Source: Hyphomicrobiaceae bacterium | GTDB taxonomy: Bacteria > Pseudomonadota > Alphaproteobacteria > Rhizobiales > Hyphomicrobiaceae | NCBI GenBank assembly: GCA_025351355.1 | Contig: JANXWC010000063.1 | Span: 1 to 51,716 of the forward strand | DNA: 51,716 nucleotides | Direction: 5' to 3' | Shown here: piece after piece, positions 1 to 8,745 of the stretch | How the letters are laid out: each line of letters opens with the position of its first letter | Position numbering within the stretch: the first letter of the stretch is position 1 | Position numbers and translations under genes: made by a program | Notes under the pieces: generated by a model | Told to the model about the DNA's origin: nothing | The model's database searches: none | The model's input: the letters and a program-made list of their open reading frames with translations, nothing else

Positions 1-530
1 GGATCGGGGCGGGTCTAGAACCGTCTGGAACTGCCGGCTTGGAGTTGTGCAGCGCGTATCGCTCATGGAGAGGACGATTCCTCTTCAGATACGCCTCGTC
101 GAAGTCCCGCCGCTGAAAGAGCAGCGCGGTTGCAAACCCGATCATAGGGCTTCGAGAGAAAATAAACGCAGCGCAGAGCGCGGCAACAGCCGCAACAGGC
201 TCACACTTGAGGTGAGCACCCACCCGTCCCGCGTGGCGGGTACGCAGAACACGTGGCTTCGGCCGCGCTCTGCTCCCCGGATTTGCTCCGGGCTCCTATC
301 ATAAACGGCACGGTGCGAACCGGGGTCGGTGAAGGTGTTTGATTGAACTGGCCAACCCTTCCGGTTCAGTGCCCATTGTGGCATCGTCCGTGATGCTTTT
401 CTTTCACGAACGGCTATCTTGACGCACGGTACTGAGGCTGCTGGGAAGTCTTTGGTTGCGAGGCAGGTGGCACTCACAGTTGCTGCCCTGCAATTCTGCA
501 GCGTTGGTTCACAAACCCCATTCAGGCGGG
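1..530. other. Left-edge region without a firm gene
   Basis: No protein family is recognised here. Open frames exist on both strands (47-304 plus, 142-534 minus) and overlap each other, and neither has a clear Shine-Dalgarno sequence or a recognisable domain. The DNA is rich in small hairpins: a 6-bp stem CCCGGA/TCCGGG at 276-292 and a CCCGC/GCGGG stem near 228-241. The minus frame ends just inside the AsmA-like gene. It could be a structured non-coding RNA, a repeat element or the 3' remnant of a gene cut by the window edge. I cannot choose between these. Confidence 0.3.
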
Positions 531-2993
531 TCACTTCTTGAGCAGCTGGTCTAAGAAATTCTTGACCTTGTCCTTGGCGGCGGGGTCGCCGTTGATGGCG
601 CCCTTGATCGTCTCCTGTACTTCGCGCCCGGCCGGCGTCTTGGCGGCCTCCTGGATCGCTTGCACGGCTTGGCCGGGATCGCGCAGCACGCCGGCCAATT
701 CAGGCGTCACCGTCGGCTTGTCGACCGAGCCATGGATGCGCAGCGGCACGTCGATGCCGGTGCTGGTGCCAGTGACAATCTTCGGCCGCAGCAGATAATC
801 CATCGTGCGCTGGGGCAGATCGATGGTGCCTGCGCCGGTGGATTTGATCTGCGCGCTGGTGATGCGTAGATCGTCGTTGCGGGCGAGGCCGTTGGCAATC
901 TGCGTCGAAGCGGCGAACTCGGTGAAATCCGTCTTCTCGCCCGGTGAGCGATCGAGGCCGGCCAGCTTGCCGCGCCCGAGATTGCGCATGATGGCGGGCA
1001 CGTTGAGGCCCATCAGGGCGCCGTCGGCGATGGCGATGTCGGCCTTGCCGTTCAACGTCGAGACGACCTGGCGCTCGGTTGCGCCGCGGCCGGCGGCGGC
1101 GATGGCAATGCGGGCACGACCGGACAGCCAGTCAAAATCGGCGAAGGCTTTCAAGAACGGCAGCGCCGATACCCCCTCGGCCAGCAGATTAGCGCCAAAC
1201 GTCGGCTCGGCGGCGTTGGCGTCGACCGTGACGATGCCGCGCGCGCGGCCCTCGTAAAGGGCCAGATCCTCGAGCGTCACACGGACTGCTTTCGACTTGA
1301 GCGCCACGTTGATTTGGCCACCGCCGGTCGACAGGTCCTGCCAGACGATGCGATCAAACCCCAACTTCACATCGGCGTCCACCAGGCCGAGCACAGTCAA
1401 ATCGATGGCGTCATCGCTCCAGCCTTGCCGTTTGGTGTAGCCGCGCACTTGCTTGGGTGGGGCCAGCTGTGGCGGTGCCGCAGGGGGCTGATCCAGCAGC
1501 AGGTCCTCGATCGATTTCGGTTTCTCAGACGTGGCGGTGGAAGTTTGCGCGGCGGGCAAAGCCGGTGGGCGGGTCGCAGCCGTTGCCGGTGTTACCTCGG
1601 CGACCACGCGCAGCAGATTGAGATCGAGGGTGGCGACGCGGAAGGCGCCCTTGACGTAGGGGCGCGCACCGCGACTATCAACGCTGAGGGTGCCGTTGCC
1701 TTTGAGAGCACCCAGCGACATCTCCGCGTCGCTCAACGCCGTCATGGCGCTGGTCTGCTTGAGTTTGGCGGCGACGGAAAAGCCGCCCGGCAACGCGCCC
1801 GCAAGCGGCCGTCCGGTCCATTGCGAAAGACGGTCGAGGGCGGGCGCAGTCGCGGTGACGCGGCCGTCGAGATCGAGATCGCCGCCGAGGGTGATGTTGC
1901 CATCGAAGCCGATCTTCAGAGGCGCTGCGTCGGCCGTGAGGCGCGCTTCGATCGGGCGGCCGTCGAGCAAGGCGCGGAACGGCGAAATCTGCGCGGTGAC
2001 CTGCACCGGTTCGCGCCGCCATTGGAAATCGCTGCGCACGTCAAGCGGGCTGGCGATATTGGCGAGCGACAGCTGGGCGTTGAGCGCGGAAACGGTCTCG
2101 TCGATTGCTGAGCGCGCGTCGATATAGCGGACGGTGCCGTCGACGATGCTGACATTGCCGAGCGACACGTCGCCGATGCGCGACTTGCCCGGAGCCGGCG
2201 CGGTCGTGCCGCTCGAACCGCGCATGAAATCCTGCAGTTCCTTGGGTAGCGATTCCTTGGGTAGCGATTTCGCGTCGCTGGTGGCAGCTTGCGCGAGGCG
2301 GACGAGAGGTGGCGGCAAGTCGAGCGGCCGCAGGTCGGCGAAATCCCAACTGCGCCGACCCTGCGCGTCGATGCGCAGATTGAGTTCGGGGCGGCGTAAC
2401 ACCAACCGATCGACGCTGATATCATGCAGGAGCAGCGGCAGGATCTGCACCGCCACTTCAATTTCCGCCACCCGCAACAGCGGTTGCGCGCCCATGTCCG
2501 GCGGGCTCGACAAGGTCACATCGCGCAGAGACACGGCCGGCCGCGGCCATAGTGCCAGGGATGTCGAGCCGGCGATCATCAAGTCACGCCCGGTGCGCGC
2601 CTTCACTTCCGTTTGCAGGCGATCGCGAATCAGATCGGTGGGGATCAGCAGGAATGCTGCGACGGCTGCGGCGGCCATAAAAGCGAACAGGCCGAAGATG
2701 CAGTAGATGACAATCCGCAATCCGCTCATGCCTTCCGGCTCCACGGGGGGAGGCGGCAGCGCGCGGCGAGGGCGAGCAGGGGGGCCAGGCGGCGGTGGCG
2801 GTGCCGTGCGCTGCCCGTCCCGATGGCGCGAGGTGACGATGCGTGGCATACCGTCGGGATCTTCCCACGTCCGCTCCGGCTGCTGTGCAGGGTCGGGCCG
2901 ATGGTCAGATTGCCCGCCGGGGCGGTGATCGCGGGCGCTATCCTGGATCGGACGGTACGTGCCCAGGGACGGTGGTGGACGGCGCTCGGTCAT
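531..2993 (-). CDS. AsmA family protein
   Basis: This 820-residue protein belongs to the AsmA family of large envelope proteins. The family is anchored in the inner membrane, reaches into the periplasm and is linked to outer-membrane assembly and lipid transport. Residues 1-88 are a cytoplasmic tail very rich in proline, arginine and aspartate. Residues about 91-117 form one hydrophobic membrane helix. The family-typical sequence follows directly (TGRDLMIAGSTSLALWPRP and nearby). The rest alternates beta-rich repeats, and the AsmA C-terminal domain lies at about 560-770. The protein ends in a lysine-rich amphipathic helix. The proline-rich tail is longer than in many AsmA proteins. The first ATG is used, without a strong ribosome site, so a start nearer residue 89 is possible. 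The family call is firm and the exact role is inferred. Confidence 0.88.
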   Translation of the reverse strand: MTERRPPPSLGTYRPIQDSARDHRPGGQSDHRPDPAQQPERTWEDPDGMPRIVTSRHRDGQRTAPPPPPGPPARPRRALPPPPVEPEGMSGLRIVIYCIFGLFAFMAAAAVAAFLLIPTDLIRDRLQTEVKARTGRDLMIAGSTSLALWPRPAVSLRDVTLSSPPDMGAQPLLRVAEIEVAVQILPLLLHDISVDRLVLRRPELNLRIDAQGRRSWDFADLRPLDLPPPLVRLAQAATSDAKSLPKESLPKELQDFMRGSSGTTAPAPGKSRIGDVSLGNVSIVDGTVRYIDARSAIDETVSALNAQLSLANIASPLDVRSDFQWRREPVQVTAQISPFRALLDGRPIEARLTADAAPLKIGFDGNITLGGDLDLDGRVTATAPALDRLSQWTGRPLAGALPGGFSVAAKLKQTSAMTALSDAEMSLGALKGNGTLSVDSRGARPYVKGAFRVATLDLNLLRVVAEVTPATAATRPPALPAAQTSTATSEKPKSIEDLLLDQPPAAPPQLAPPKQVRGYTKRQGWSDDAIDLTVLGLVDADVKLGFDRIVWQDLSTGGGQINVALKSKAVRVTLEDLALYEGRARGIVTVDANAAEPTFGANLLAEGVSALPFLKAFADFDWLSGRARIAIAAAGRGATERQVVSTLNGKADIAIADGALMGLNVPAIMRNLGRGKLAGLDRSPGEKTDFTEFAASTQIANGLARNDDLRITSAQIKSTGAGTIDLPQRTMDYLLRPKIVTGTSTGIDVPLRIHGSVDKPTVTPELAGVLRDPGQAVQAIQEAAKTPAGREVQETIKGAINGDPAAKDKVKNFLDQLLKK

Positions 2994-3192
2994 GAGATGC
3001 AGGATCGCTCAATTGTCGCTGGTGGTCCAGGGGATGGTACGAACACAAACACGTTAGCGCACACCGGGTCGAAAAATCGGTCGGTTTGATGGCTTTTTCC
3101 ACGCCAAAGTGTTGCTCCGGTAGGTAGAAATCAGTATGGGGCGGTCACGGCGTCGCGCGCGCGGTGATTAAGTCAATCAGGACAATGGCATC

Positions 3193-4266
3193 ATGGCCGT
3201 AGTGACAGACGCGCAGGCCCTGACGCCGTGGCGTTTTGAGCGGGCCGGTAAAATGGCGCTCAGCGTGCTGATCGGCGGCGCGGGCGCTGCCTCATTCGTG
3301 CTGCTGCAACTGCCGATGCCGTGGTTTCTCGGGGCGCTGACGGCGACGCTGCTGGCGGCTGTGCTCGACGTGCCCTTGCTGCCGCCGCAGCGGCTGGGCG
3401 TGGCGTTGCGCGCGGTGCTCGGGGTGGCGATCGGAGCGGCGTTCACACCCGCTTTGCTGCAGCGCGGCGGACCGATACTGATCAGCTTGCTGGGGCTGCT
3501 GCCTTGGCTGGCGCTGCTGATCGGCGGTGGCTACTGGTTTTTCACCCGTCGTGCCCTGCTCGATCCGATGACGGCTTTTTTCGCGTCGGTCCCGGGCGGG
3601 CTCTCGGACATGGTGCTGATCGCAGAGGAAATGGGCGGCGACGCGCGCGCGGTGACGCTGATCCAGCTCAGCCGCAACGTGCTGGTGGTTTTCGCGCTGC
3701 CGTTGTTCCTGCAGTGGCACGACGGCGTGGCGGTGGCGCGCCAGGCCTTCGCCGCGAAATCGCATCTCGGCGATCTCACACTTGATGGTGTGGGCGAATT
3801 GCTGGTGCTGGGCTTTGCCGGCCTGTGGATCGGCCGTCGCCTTGGCATTGCGGGCGCCGCGATCATCGGACCGATGATCTTGTCGGGGCTGCTGCACGTC
3901 GGCGGCTGGACGACCGTTGCCATGCCGTTCGAAATCATGACGCCGACGCAGGTGCTGCTCGGCGTGTTGCTGGGCGCGCAGTTTCGCGGACTGACGTGGC
4001 TTGAATTTCGCACCACCCTGGCTTCGGGGCTGTTGTTCTCGGCGCTGCTGCTGGTGGCTACGCCGATGATGGCCGCGTTGGTCGCGCACTGGAGCGGATT
4101 TCCGTCGATGCTGACGCTGATGGCGTACGCGCCGGGTGGTCAGGCCGAGATCAATATCCTGGCATTTGCATTGAATGTCGATGTGGCGTTCGTCGCGCTG
4201 CACCATCTGGTGCGACTGGCACTTGTGATGCTTGCGGCCCAGGTCATGGTGCGCCGGCACAGGTAG
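3193..4266 (+). CDS. AbrB family membrane protein
   Basis: This 357-residue polytopic membrane protein is of the AbrB/COG3180 type, often mislabelled as ammonia monooxygenase. About nine or ten hydrophobic helices fill the length. The internal duplication typical of the family shows as two matching motifs, VPGGLSDM near residues 133-140 and APGGQAEI near 313-320, each followed by a helix. The substrate of the family is not established and transport or regulatory roles have been suggested. It lies 175 bp upstream of a TRAP-type binding protein on the same strand, so the two may be used together. No DctQ or DctM gene is nearby. The ATG at 3193 is preceded by a weak ribosome site. Confidence 0.85.
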   Translation: MAVVTDAQALTPWRFERAGKMALSVLIGGAGAASFVLLQLPMPWFLGALTATLLAAVLDVPLLPPQRLGVALRAVLGVAIGAAFTPALLQRGGPILISLLGLLPWLALLIGGGYWFFTRRALLDPMTAFFASVPGGLSDMVLIAEEMGGDARAVTLIQLSRNVLVVFALPLFLQWHDGVAVARQAFAAKSHLGDLTLDGVGELLVLGFAGLWIGRRLGIAGAAIIGPMILSGLLHVGGWTTVAMPFEIMTPTQVLLGVLLGAQFRGLTWLEFRTTLASGLLFSALLLVATPMMAALVAHWSGFPSMLTLMAYAPGGQAEINILAFALNVDVAFVALHHLVRLALVMLAAQVMVRRHR

Positions 4267-4441
4267 TTTACAAATACTGCGTGCCCTTGTCGGCACACCT
4301 GTGCTCGGCCATAGTGCGGCGGCCTACGGTTGCCACAGCTGACGATCGGCGACGCGGCAATGCGGCGCTCAAGAAAAAATCAACAAGACAAACACCATCA
4401 ATACAAATGCCAACAATCGTGCGATCCCTGGGAGGGGCTTT

Positions 4442-5461
4442 ATGACTAAGATCAATCGACGCTCGTTGATAGCCAATACGCTGGCCGGCGCGGTGCTGGC
4501 ACCAGCGGTGCTGCGGATCAGCAAGGTTCATGGCGCCGAATTCACGCTCAAGTATGCCAATAATTCGCCCGTCACCCATCCCCTGACCATCCGCACCAAG
4601 GAGGCGATGGAGGCGATCGCCAAGGAAACCGGCGGCAAGGTCGATATTCAGGTGTTCCCCAACAGTCAGCTCGGTTCGGACACCGATATGTTGAGCCAAC
4701 TGCGTTCCGGCGCAATCGAGTTTTTCACGCTGTCACCGCTGATCCTGTCGACGCTGGTGCCGAAAGCCTCGGTCAGCGGCATCGGCTTTGCCTGGCCGGG
4801 CTACGACAAGGTTTGGCCAGCGATGGACGGTGAATTCGGCGCTTATGTGCGTGCCGAAATTGCCAAGAGTGGCCTCGTCGCGTTCGACAAGATGTATGAC
4901 AACGGCTTCCGTCAGATCACGTCGTCGACGAAACCCATCGCGTCGCCTGCCGACCTCGACGGCTTCAAGATTCGTGTCCCACCGAGCCCGCTGTGGACCT
5001 CGATGTTCAAGGCGTTCGGCGCAGCGCCGTTGTCGATCAATTTTTCCGAGGTGTATTCGGCGCTGCAGACCAAGGTCGCCGAGGGGCAGGAAAATCCGCT
5101 GGCCATCATCAACGCCGCCAAATTGTACGAGGTGCAGAAGTATCTCGCCAAGACCAACCACATGTGGGACGGGTTCTGGTTCCTGGCCAACGGCAAGCTG
5201 TGGGCGACACTGCCCAAGGACGTGCAGGCCGTGATCACCAAGCATGTCGACGCGCACGCCATCAAGCAGCGCGAGGATATCGCGCAACTGAACGCCACGC
5301 TGGAAACGGAATTGACCGGCAAGGGCATTGTGTTCAATGCCGTCGACAATACCAAATTTCGCGAGAAGCTGGCGAGTGCCGGTTTCTACAAGGAATGGCA
5401 GGAAAAGTTCGGCCCCGAAGCCTGGGCATTGCTCGAGAAATATGCCGGCAAGGTTTCGTAA
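4442..5461 (+). CDS. TRAP transporter solute-binding protein (DctP family)
   Basis: This 339-residue periplasmic binding protein of the DctP family captures organic acids for a TRAP transporter. The N-terminus has a twin-arginine-like export signal (INRRSLIANTLAGAVLAPAV) with likely cleavage near residue 33. Family sequence follows, including ANNSPVTHPL, VFPNSQLGSD, and the FKIRVPPSPLWTSMFKAFGA region near 180-200 that holds the conserved arginine for the ligand carboxylate. The start is supported by GGGAGGGG about 5 bases before the ATG at 4442. Neither membrane subunit (DctQ, DctM) is in the window, so this is an orphan binding protein. A perfect hairpin at 5506-5534 follows the gene. Confidence 0.93.
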   Translation: MTKINRRSLIANTLAGAVLAPAVLRISKVHGAEFTLKYANNSPVTHPLTIRTKEAMEAIAKETGGKVDIQVFPNSQLGSDTDMLSQLRSGAIEFFTLSPLILSTLVPKASVSGIGFAWPGYDKVWPAMDGEFGAYVRAEIAKSGLVAFDKMYDNGFRQITSSTKPIASPADLDGFKIRVPPSPLWTSMFKAFGAAPLSINFSEVYSALQTKVAEGQENPLAIINAAKLYEVQKYLAKTNHMWDGFWFLANGKLWATLPKDVQAVITKHVDAHAIKQREDIAQLNATLETELTGKGIVFNAVDNTKFREKLASAGFYKEWQEKFGPEAWALLEKYAGKVS

Positions 5462-5505
5462 GGTTTCGTGCCGGCGGCATTGTCTTGTCGTAAAGCCATC
5501 AACGC

Positions 5506-5534
5506 AAACGGGCCATGCAGTGCATGGCCCGTTT
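5506..5534. terminator. Bidirectional terminator between convergent genes
   Basis: A perfect inverted repeat has 14-base arms, AAACGGGCCATGCA and its complement, around a single central base at 5520. The T-rich ends (GTTTCGTTATTA to the right and the complement of AAACG to the left) suit termination in both directions. It sits between the TRAP binding protein and the convergent polysaccharide deacetylase. Confidence 0.85.
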
Positions 5535-5555
5535 CGTTATTATGATCGACTTGAA

Positions 5556-6590
5556 TTACTTCTGCCAGAACCAGGTGCGCTGTCGTTGGTCGTTGGCAGT
5601 TTCGGCTTTGCCGGCTGCCGGTGTGTCAGGCTGCGCGGCTGTGGGAGCCGGTATCATTTGGGCCGCCGGCGGTTCGCCGCCAAGCTTGGAGACGCCCGGT
5701 TCCGACACCGTCCGCACCACCGACGATGTCGGACGCTCATTGGCCGCACTCGACAGTCCCTTGACGCTCGATTCGATGGCGGTATCGAATTCCGGCAGCG
5801 TCTGCAGCGGCGCCTTCGGCTTCATCTGCACGATCTTGTAGCCGCCCTGTTTCAGGGCGACGAGCAGCGCCGGAATGGCCTTGGCGGTGGACGGCTGAAT
5901 GTCGTGCATCAGCACGATGCCTTTGCCGAGCTTGCCCAGCCGATCAATCACCGCCTTGACGGTATGCTCGGAACTGCGGAACTTGAAGTCGAAGCTGTCG
6001 ATATCGGTCGAGAACATCGCGACGTTGCGGTCTTGCAGATGCTTGATGGTCTCGGGGCTGTCTGCCAACTCAGGAAAGCGGAAGAACGGCGCGATCGGGC
6101 CGCCGACGGCGCGCTTGACCGCACTCATGCCGCGCTCGATCTCATCCACCGCCTCGGCCTCGGTTTTCTTCTTGCGAAGATTGGCGTGGCTCCAGGTGTG
6201 CGTGCCGATGGTGTGGCCCTCGGCGGCAACCTTGCGCAGGATCTCCGGGTAGCCGAGCGCCATTTTGCCGATCGAGAAAAAGATCGCCTTGGTGCACTGC
6301 TCGGCCAGGGCTGCAAGCACGGCCTCGGTGTGGAACTTCTGCGGACCGTCGTCGAACGTCAGCACCACTTCCTTGGCCTCCAGGAAGTCATAGGACTTGT
6401 AGTGTTGGAAACCGAAGCCCGGGCCGCCGGTGGTGTCGATTTCCACCACGCGCGACACCCCGAGGGCATTGGGGTTGGCACACGTCTTCTGCGGCGCCGG
6501 GGCCTGTTGCGCCAGCACCGGCAATGCCGATCCCACAGTGAAAATTCCTGTAAAAATACCTGCCAGCAGCGCGCGTTTGAGTTGATACAT
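5556..6590 (-). CDS. Secreted polysaccharide deacetylase (NodB fold)
   Basis: This 344-residue exported carbohydrate esterase 4 protein removes acetyl groups from N-acetylated polysaccharides such as peptidoglycan or chitin-like chains. Residues 1-28 are a signal peptide ending ALPVLAQQ. The metal-site motifs are present: TFDDGP at 78-83 and HTWSH with histidines 131 and 135. FRFPE near 175 and the ID-S-DF-F segment fit the later NodB motifs. The tail past about 270 is rich in proline, alanine and threonine and looks unstructured. The start at 6590 was chosen over longer in-frame options because CGGAGAA lies just upstream and the signal peptide begins there. The substrate is unknown. Confidence 0.9.
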   Translation of the reverse strand: MYQLKRALLAGIFTGIFTVGSALPVLAQQAPAPQKTCANPNALGVSRVVEIDTTGGPGFGFQHYKSYDFLEAKEVVLTFDDGPQKFHTEAVLAALAEQCTKAIFFSIGKMALGYPEILRKVAAEGHTIGTHTWSHANLRKKKTEAEAVDEIERGMSAVKRAVGGPIAPFFRFPELADSPETIKHLQDRNVAMFSTDIDSFDFKFRSSEHTVKAVIDRLGKLGKGIVLMHDIQPSTAKAIPALLVALKQGGYKIVQMKPKAPLQTLPEFDTAIESSVKGLSSAANERPTSSVVRTVSEPGVSKLGGEPPAAQMIPAPTAAQPDTPAAGKAETANDQRQRTWFWQK

Positions 6591-6842
6591 TGCCGATTTC
6601 TCCGGAAAAACGGATGCTAATTGAGTCGCTTGGAAACTAATTTGCTGAAATTGGATCGGGCCGCAAGCAATTATGATCCCCGGGCAACATGCGGTGTCGC
6701 ATTGCGCGTGGATGGCTGGCGCGATGTGGCCGTTGGGCGACGATTCCAAGGGAAAAACTGATGCGTGACATAGGAGCCTTGGAAAAGTCGAAGTGTCGTG
6801 CAAGTCTAACGCATCTTTCAACAACTGAAGGGAGGTGGTCTG

Positions 6843-6917
6843 ATGTCGAGTGGGATCAAAGGGACGGCGATGTCGGGTCGCGCGCCTGAGGCTACTTTTA
6901 CCACCTCTGCGCAGTGA
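6843..6917 (+). CDS. Candidate 24-residue peptide with near-ideal ribosome site
   Basis: A short reading frame of 24 codons starts MSSGIKGTAM and ends TTSAQ. It is preceded by AAGGGAGGTGG at 6828-6838, an almost full complement of the 16S anti-Shine-Dalgarno end, placed 7 bases before the ATG. A strong intrinsic terminator at 7002-7035 closes the unit about 85 bases after the stop. The peptide is basic and rich in Gly, Ser, Thr and Ala, with no membrane helix or signal peptide. I do not recognise it. It could be a small protein, a leader peptide, or part of a small RNA whose SD-like stretch has another use. Confidence 0.4.
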   Translation: MSSGIKGTAMSGRAPEATFTTSAQ

Positions 6918-7001
6918 CCGGATAGTGCGGACTGCCGCCGATGTAAAACGGCTGGGTGCGCAAGCGCCGTAGCTAAGTCATCGTCGCCGTCTCGTCTCAC
7001 G

Positions 7002-7035
7002 CGGGCCGCTCTTCGGAGCGGCCCGTTTGTGTTTT
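7002..7035 (+). terminator. Strong intrinsic terminator with TTCG loop
   Basis: A perfect 10-base stem CGGGCCGCTC / GAGCGGCCCG closes a TTCG tetraloop at 7012-7015 and is followed by TTTGTGTTTT. The nearest upstream reading frame on this strand is the short one at 6843-6917, so the terminator implies a short independent transcript there. Confidence 0.85.
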
Positions 7036-7119
7036 GGTGGCAGGTTGTCGGGCAAGGTGTTTGTGTTGGAATGCGTCGTATGATTGTCTGCAGGTGGATG
7101 CGTTGAGGGAGTTCAAGTC

Positions 7120-7893
7120 ATGACAAATGCAGCAACGGGTAGCGCAATGGAAAACCGCAAGGTGGTGGTCTGTGGCGGCAGCCGCGGCATCGGTCGTGCG
7201 ATCGCGCTGGCGTTCGCTGCGGCCGGCGCCCATGTCTCGATCTGTGCGCGAGGGGCGGATGGTTTGGCTGCCACCAGGGCTGAGCTACGCAAGGCCGGCG
7301 CCGGCACCATGCATGCGGCGACCTGCAACTTGGCCGACGCCGCAGCGATCGCTGCTTACGTGCCCGCCGCGGCTGAGGCATTGGGTGGCATTGACGTGCT
7401 GATCAACAATGCCAGCGGCTTCGGTATGGGCGACACCGAGGAGGGTTGGGCTGCCAGCTTGTCGGTCGACGTGCTGGCGACCGTGCGGGCGTCACAGGCG
7501 GCGCTTCCGTTTCTGCTCAAAGGCACGATGCCGTCAATCGTCAACATCACTTCGATTTCTGGCTTTCGGCCTTCGATTCGAACCGCCGCTTACGGGGCAG
7601 CCAAGGCGACCGTCATGCACTACACGACGTCGCAGGCGGCGGCCTTGTCGCGCCAGGGCGTGCGGGTCAATGCAGTGGCACCCGGCTCCATCGAATTTTC
7701 CGGCGGCACCTGGGAGGACCGCAAGACGTCGGCGCCCGCACTCTATGCCAACATTCTCAAGTCGATTCCGTTCGGCCGGCTTGGTCATCCGGAAGAAGTT
7801 GCTGACGTCGTGCTGTTCCTCGCCTCGCCGCAAGCGCGCTGGGTGACGGGGCAGGTCATCGCCGTCGATGGCGGGCAGATGCTGGGGGCCTGA
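7120..7893 (+). CDS. SDR family NAD(P)-dependent oxidoreductase
   Basis: This 257-residue classical short-chain dehydrogenase/reductase most likely interconverts an alcohol and a ketone using NAD(P)H. The Rossmann motif GGSRGIG is at residues 19-25, NNAS at 96-99, serine near 145-147, and the catalytic YGAAK with Tyr158 and Lys162. The C-terminus ends VTGQVIAVDGGQMLGA, typical of FabG-like enzymes. The ATG at 7120 is preceded by GAGGGA about 9 bases upstream, so the TTG further upstream is not needed. It converges with the liv-type transporter operon. The substrate cannot be told from sequence. Confidence 0.92.
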   Translation: MTNAATGSAMENRKVVVCGGSRGIGRAIALAFAAAGAHVSICARGADGLAATRAELRKAGAGTMHAATCNLADAAAIAAYVPAAAEALGGIDVLINNASGFGMGDTEEGWAASLSVDVLATVRASQAALPFLLKGTMPSIVNITSISGFRPSIRTAAYGAAKATVMHYTTSQAAALSRQGVRVNAVAPGSIEFSGGTWEDRKTSAPALYANILKSIPFGRLGHPEEVADVVLFLASPQARWVTGQVIAVDGGQMLGA

Positions 7894-8019
7894 TCAGCCG
7901 CCGCGCATTAGCGATTTGGTGGGGTTTTGCTCGTGTGCGCAGGGTGGCCGCCAAGCGGTTGGTAAACGCCAGCCACACCTCGATTGCGACCGCCTTCGCG
8001 CCACACGATCGAGCGGGCT

Positions 8020-8745
8020 TCAGTGTCGGCCGCCGCCGAGACCGAGATAGCTTTCGATGACGCGCTTGTCGGCGGCCAATTCGGCGGCCGGGCCGCTCAT
8101 GGTGAATTCGCCGAGTTCCATGACGTAGGCGTAGTCGGCGACCTGCAGCGCCGCGCGCGCGTTCTGCTCGACCAGCAGGATCGACACACCGGCCTTCCTG
8201 AGGTCGGTGACGATGTGGAAAATTTCCTTCACGATCAGCGGCGCGAGCCCAAGGCTCGGCTCGTCCAGCATCAGCAGACGTGGGCGGCTCATCAGCGCGC
8301 GGCCCATCGCCAGCATCTGCCGCTCGCCGCCGGACAGCGTTCCGGCCTCCTGTTTGCGGCGTTCCTCCAGACGCGGGAAACGTGCGAAGACGTCGCGTAA
8401 TCCACCGGGCACCGCGCTCGAACCAAAGCGATAGGCGCCGAGCCGCAGATTGTCCTCGACACTCATGGTGGAGAACAGCTCGCGTTTTTCCGGGACCAGG
8501 CACAGGCCGTTGTTGACGCGGGCTTCCACGAGGCTGCGTCCCATCGGCTTGCCGTCCAGCGCGACTTCGCCGACGGACGGCAGCACGCCCATGATTGCGT
8601 TCATCAGTGTGGTCTTGCCTGCGCCGTTGGCGCCGATCACGGTGACGATATTGCCGTGCGGGATCGACAGCGAAACGCCGCGCACCGCTTCCACACGGCC
8701 ATAGGCCACCGACAGATTGGATACCTTGAGGATAGCGTCGCTCAT
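8020..8745 (-). CDS. Branched-chain-type ABC transporter ATPase, LivF-like
   Basis: This 241-residue ATPase is of the LivF type, one of two ATP-binding subunits of a HAAT-family importer for amino acids or related carboxylates. Walker A is GANGAGKTT at 38-46, the signature LSGGERQ at 137-143 and Walker B LLMLDEP at 157-163, with the LivF-like VPEKRELF near 84-91. Its ATG overlaps the stop of the upstream fused gene (ATGA), and a GGAGG lies before it, so translation is coupled. It is the last gene of the operon. Substrate identity depends on the binding protein and is unknown. Confidence 0.93.
   Translation of the reverse strand: MSDAILKVSNLSVAYGRVEAVRGVSLSIPHGNIVTVIGANGAGKTTLMNAIMGVLPSVGEVALDGKPMGRSLVEARVNNGLCLVPEKRELFSTMSVEDNLRLGAYRFGSSAVPGGLRDVFARFPRLEERRKQEAGTLSGGERQMLAMGRALMSRPRLLMLDEPSLGLAPLIVKEIFHIVTDLRKAGVSILLVEQNARAALQVADYAYVMELGEFTMSGPAAELAADKRVIESYLGLGGGRH

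Noticed and set aside
7084-7119. TTG start extending the SDR gene
   Set aside because: The ATG at 7120 has a proper GAGGGA site and the conserved fold begins after it.
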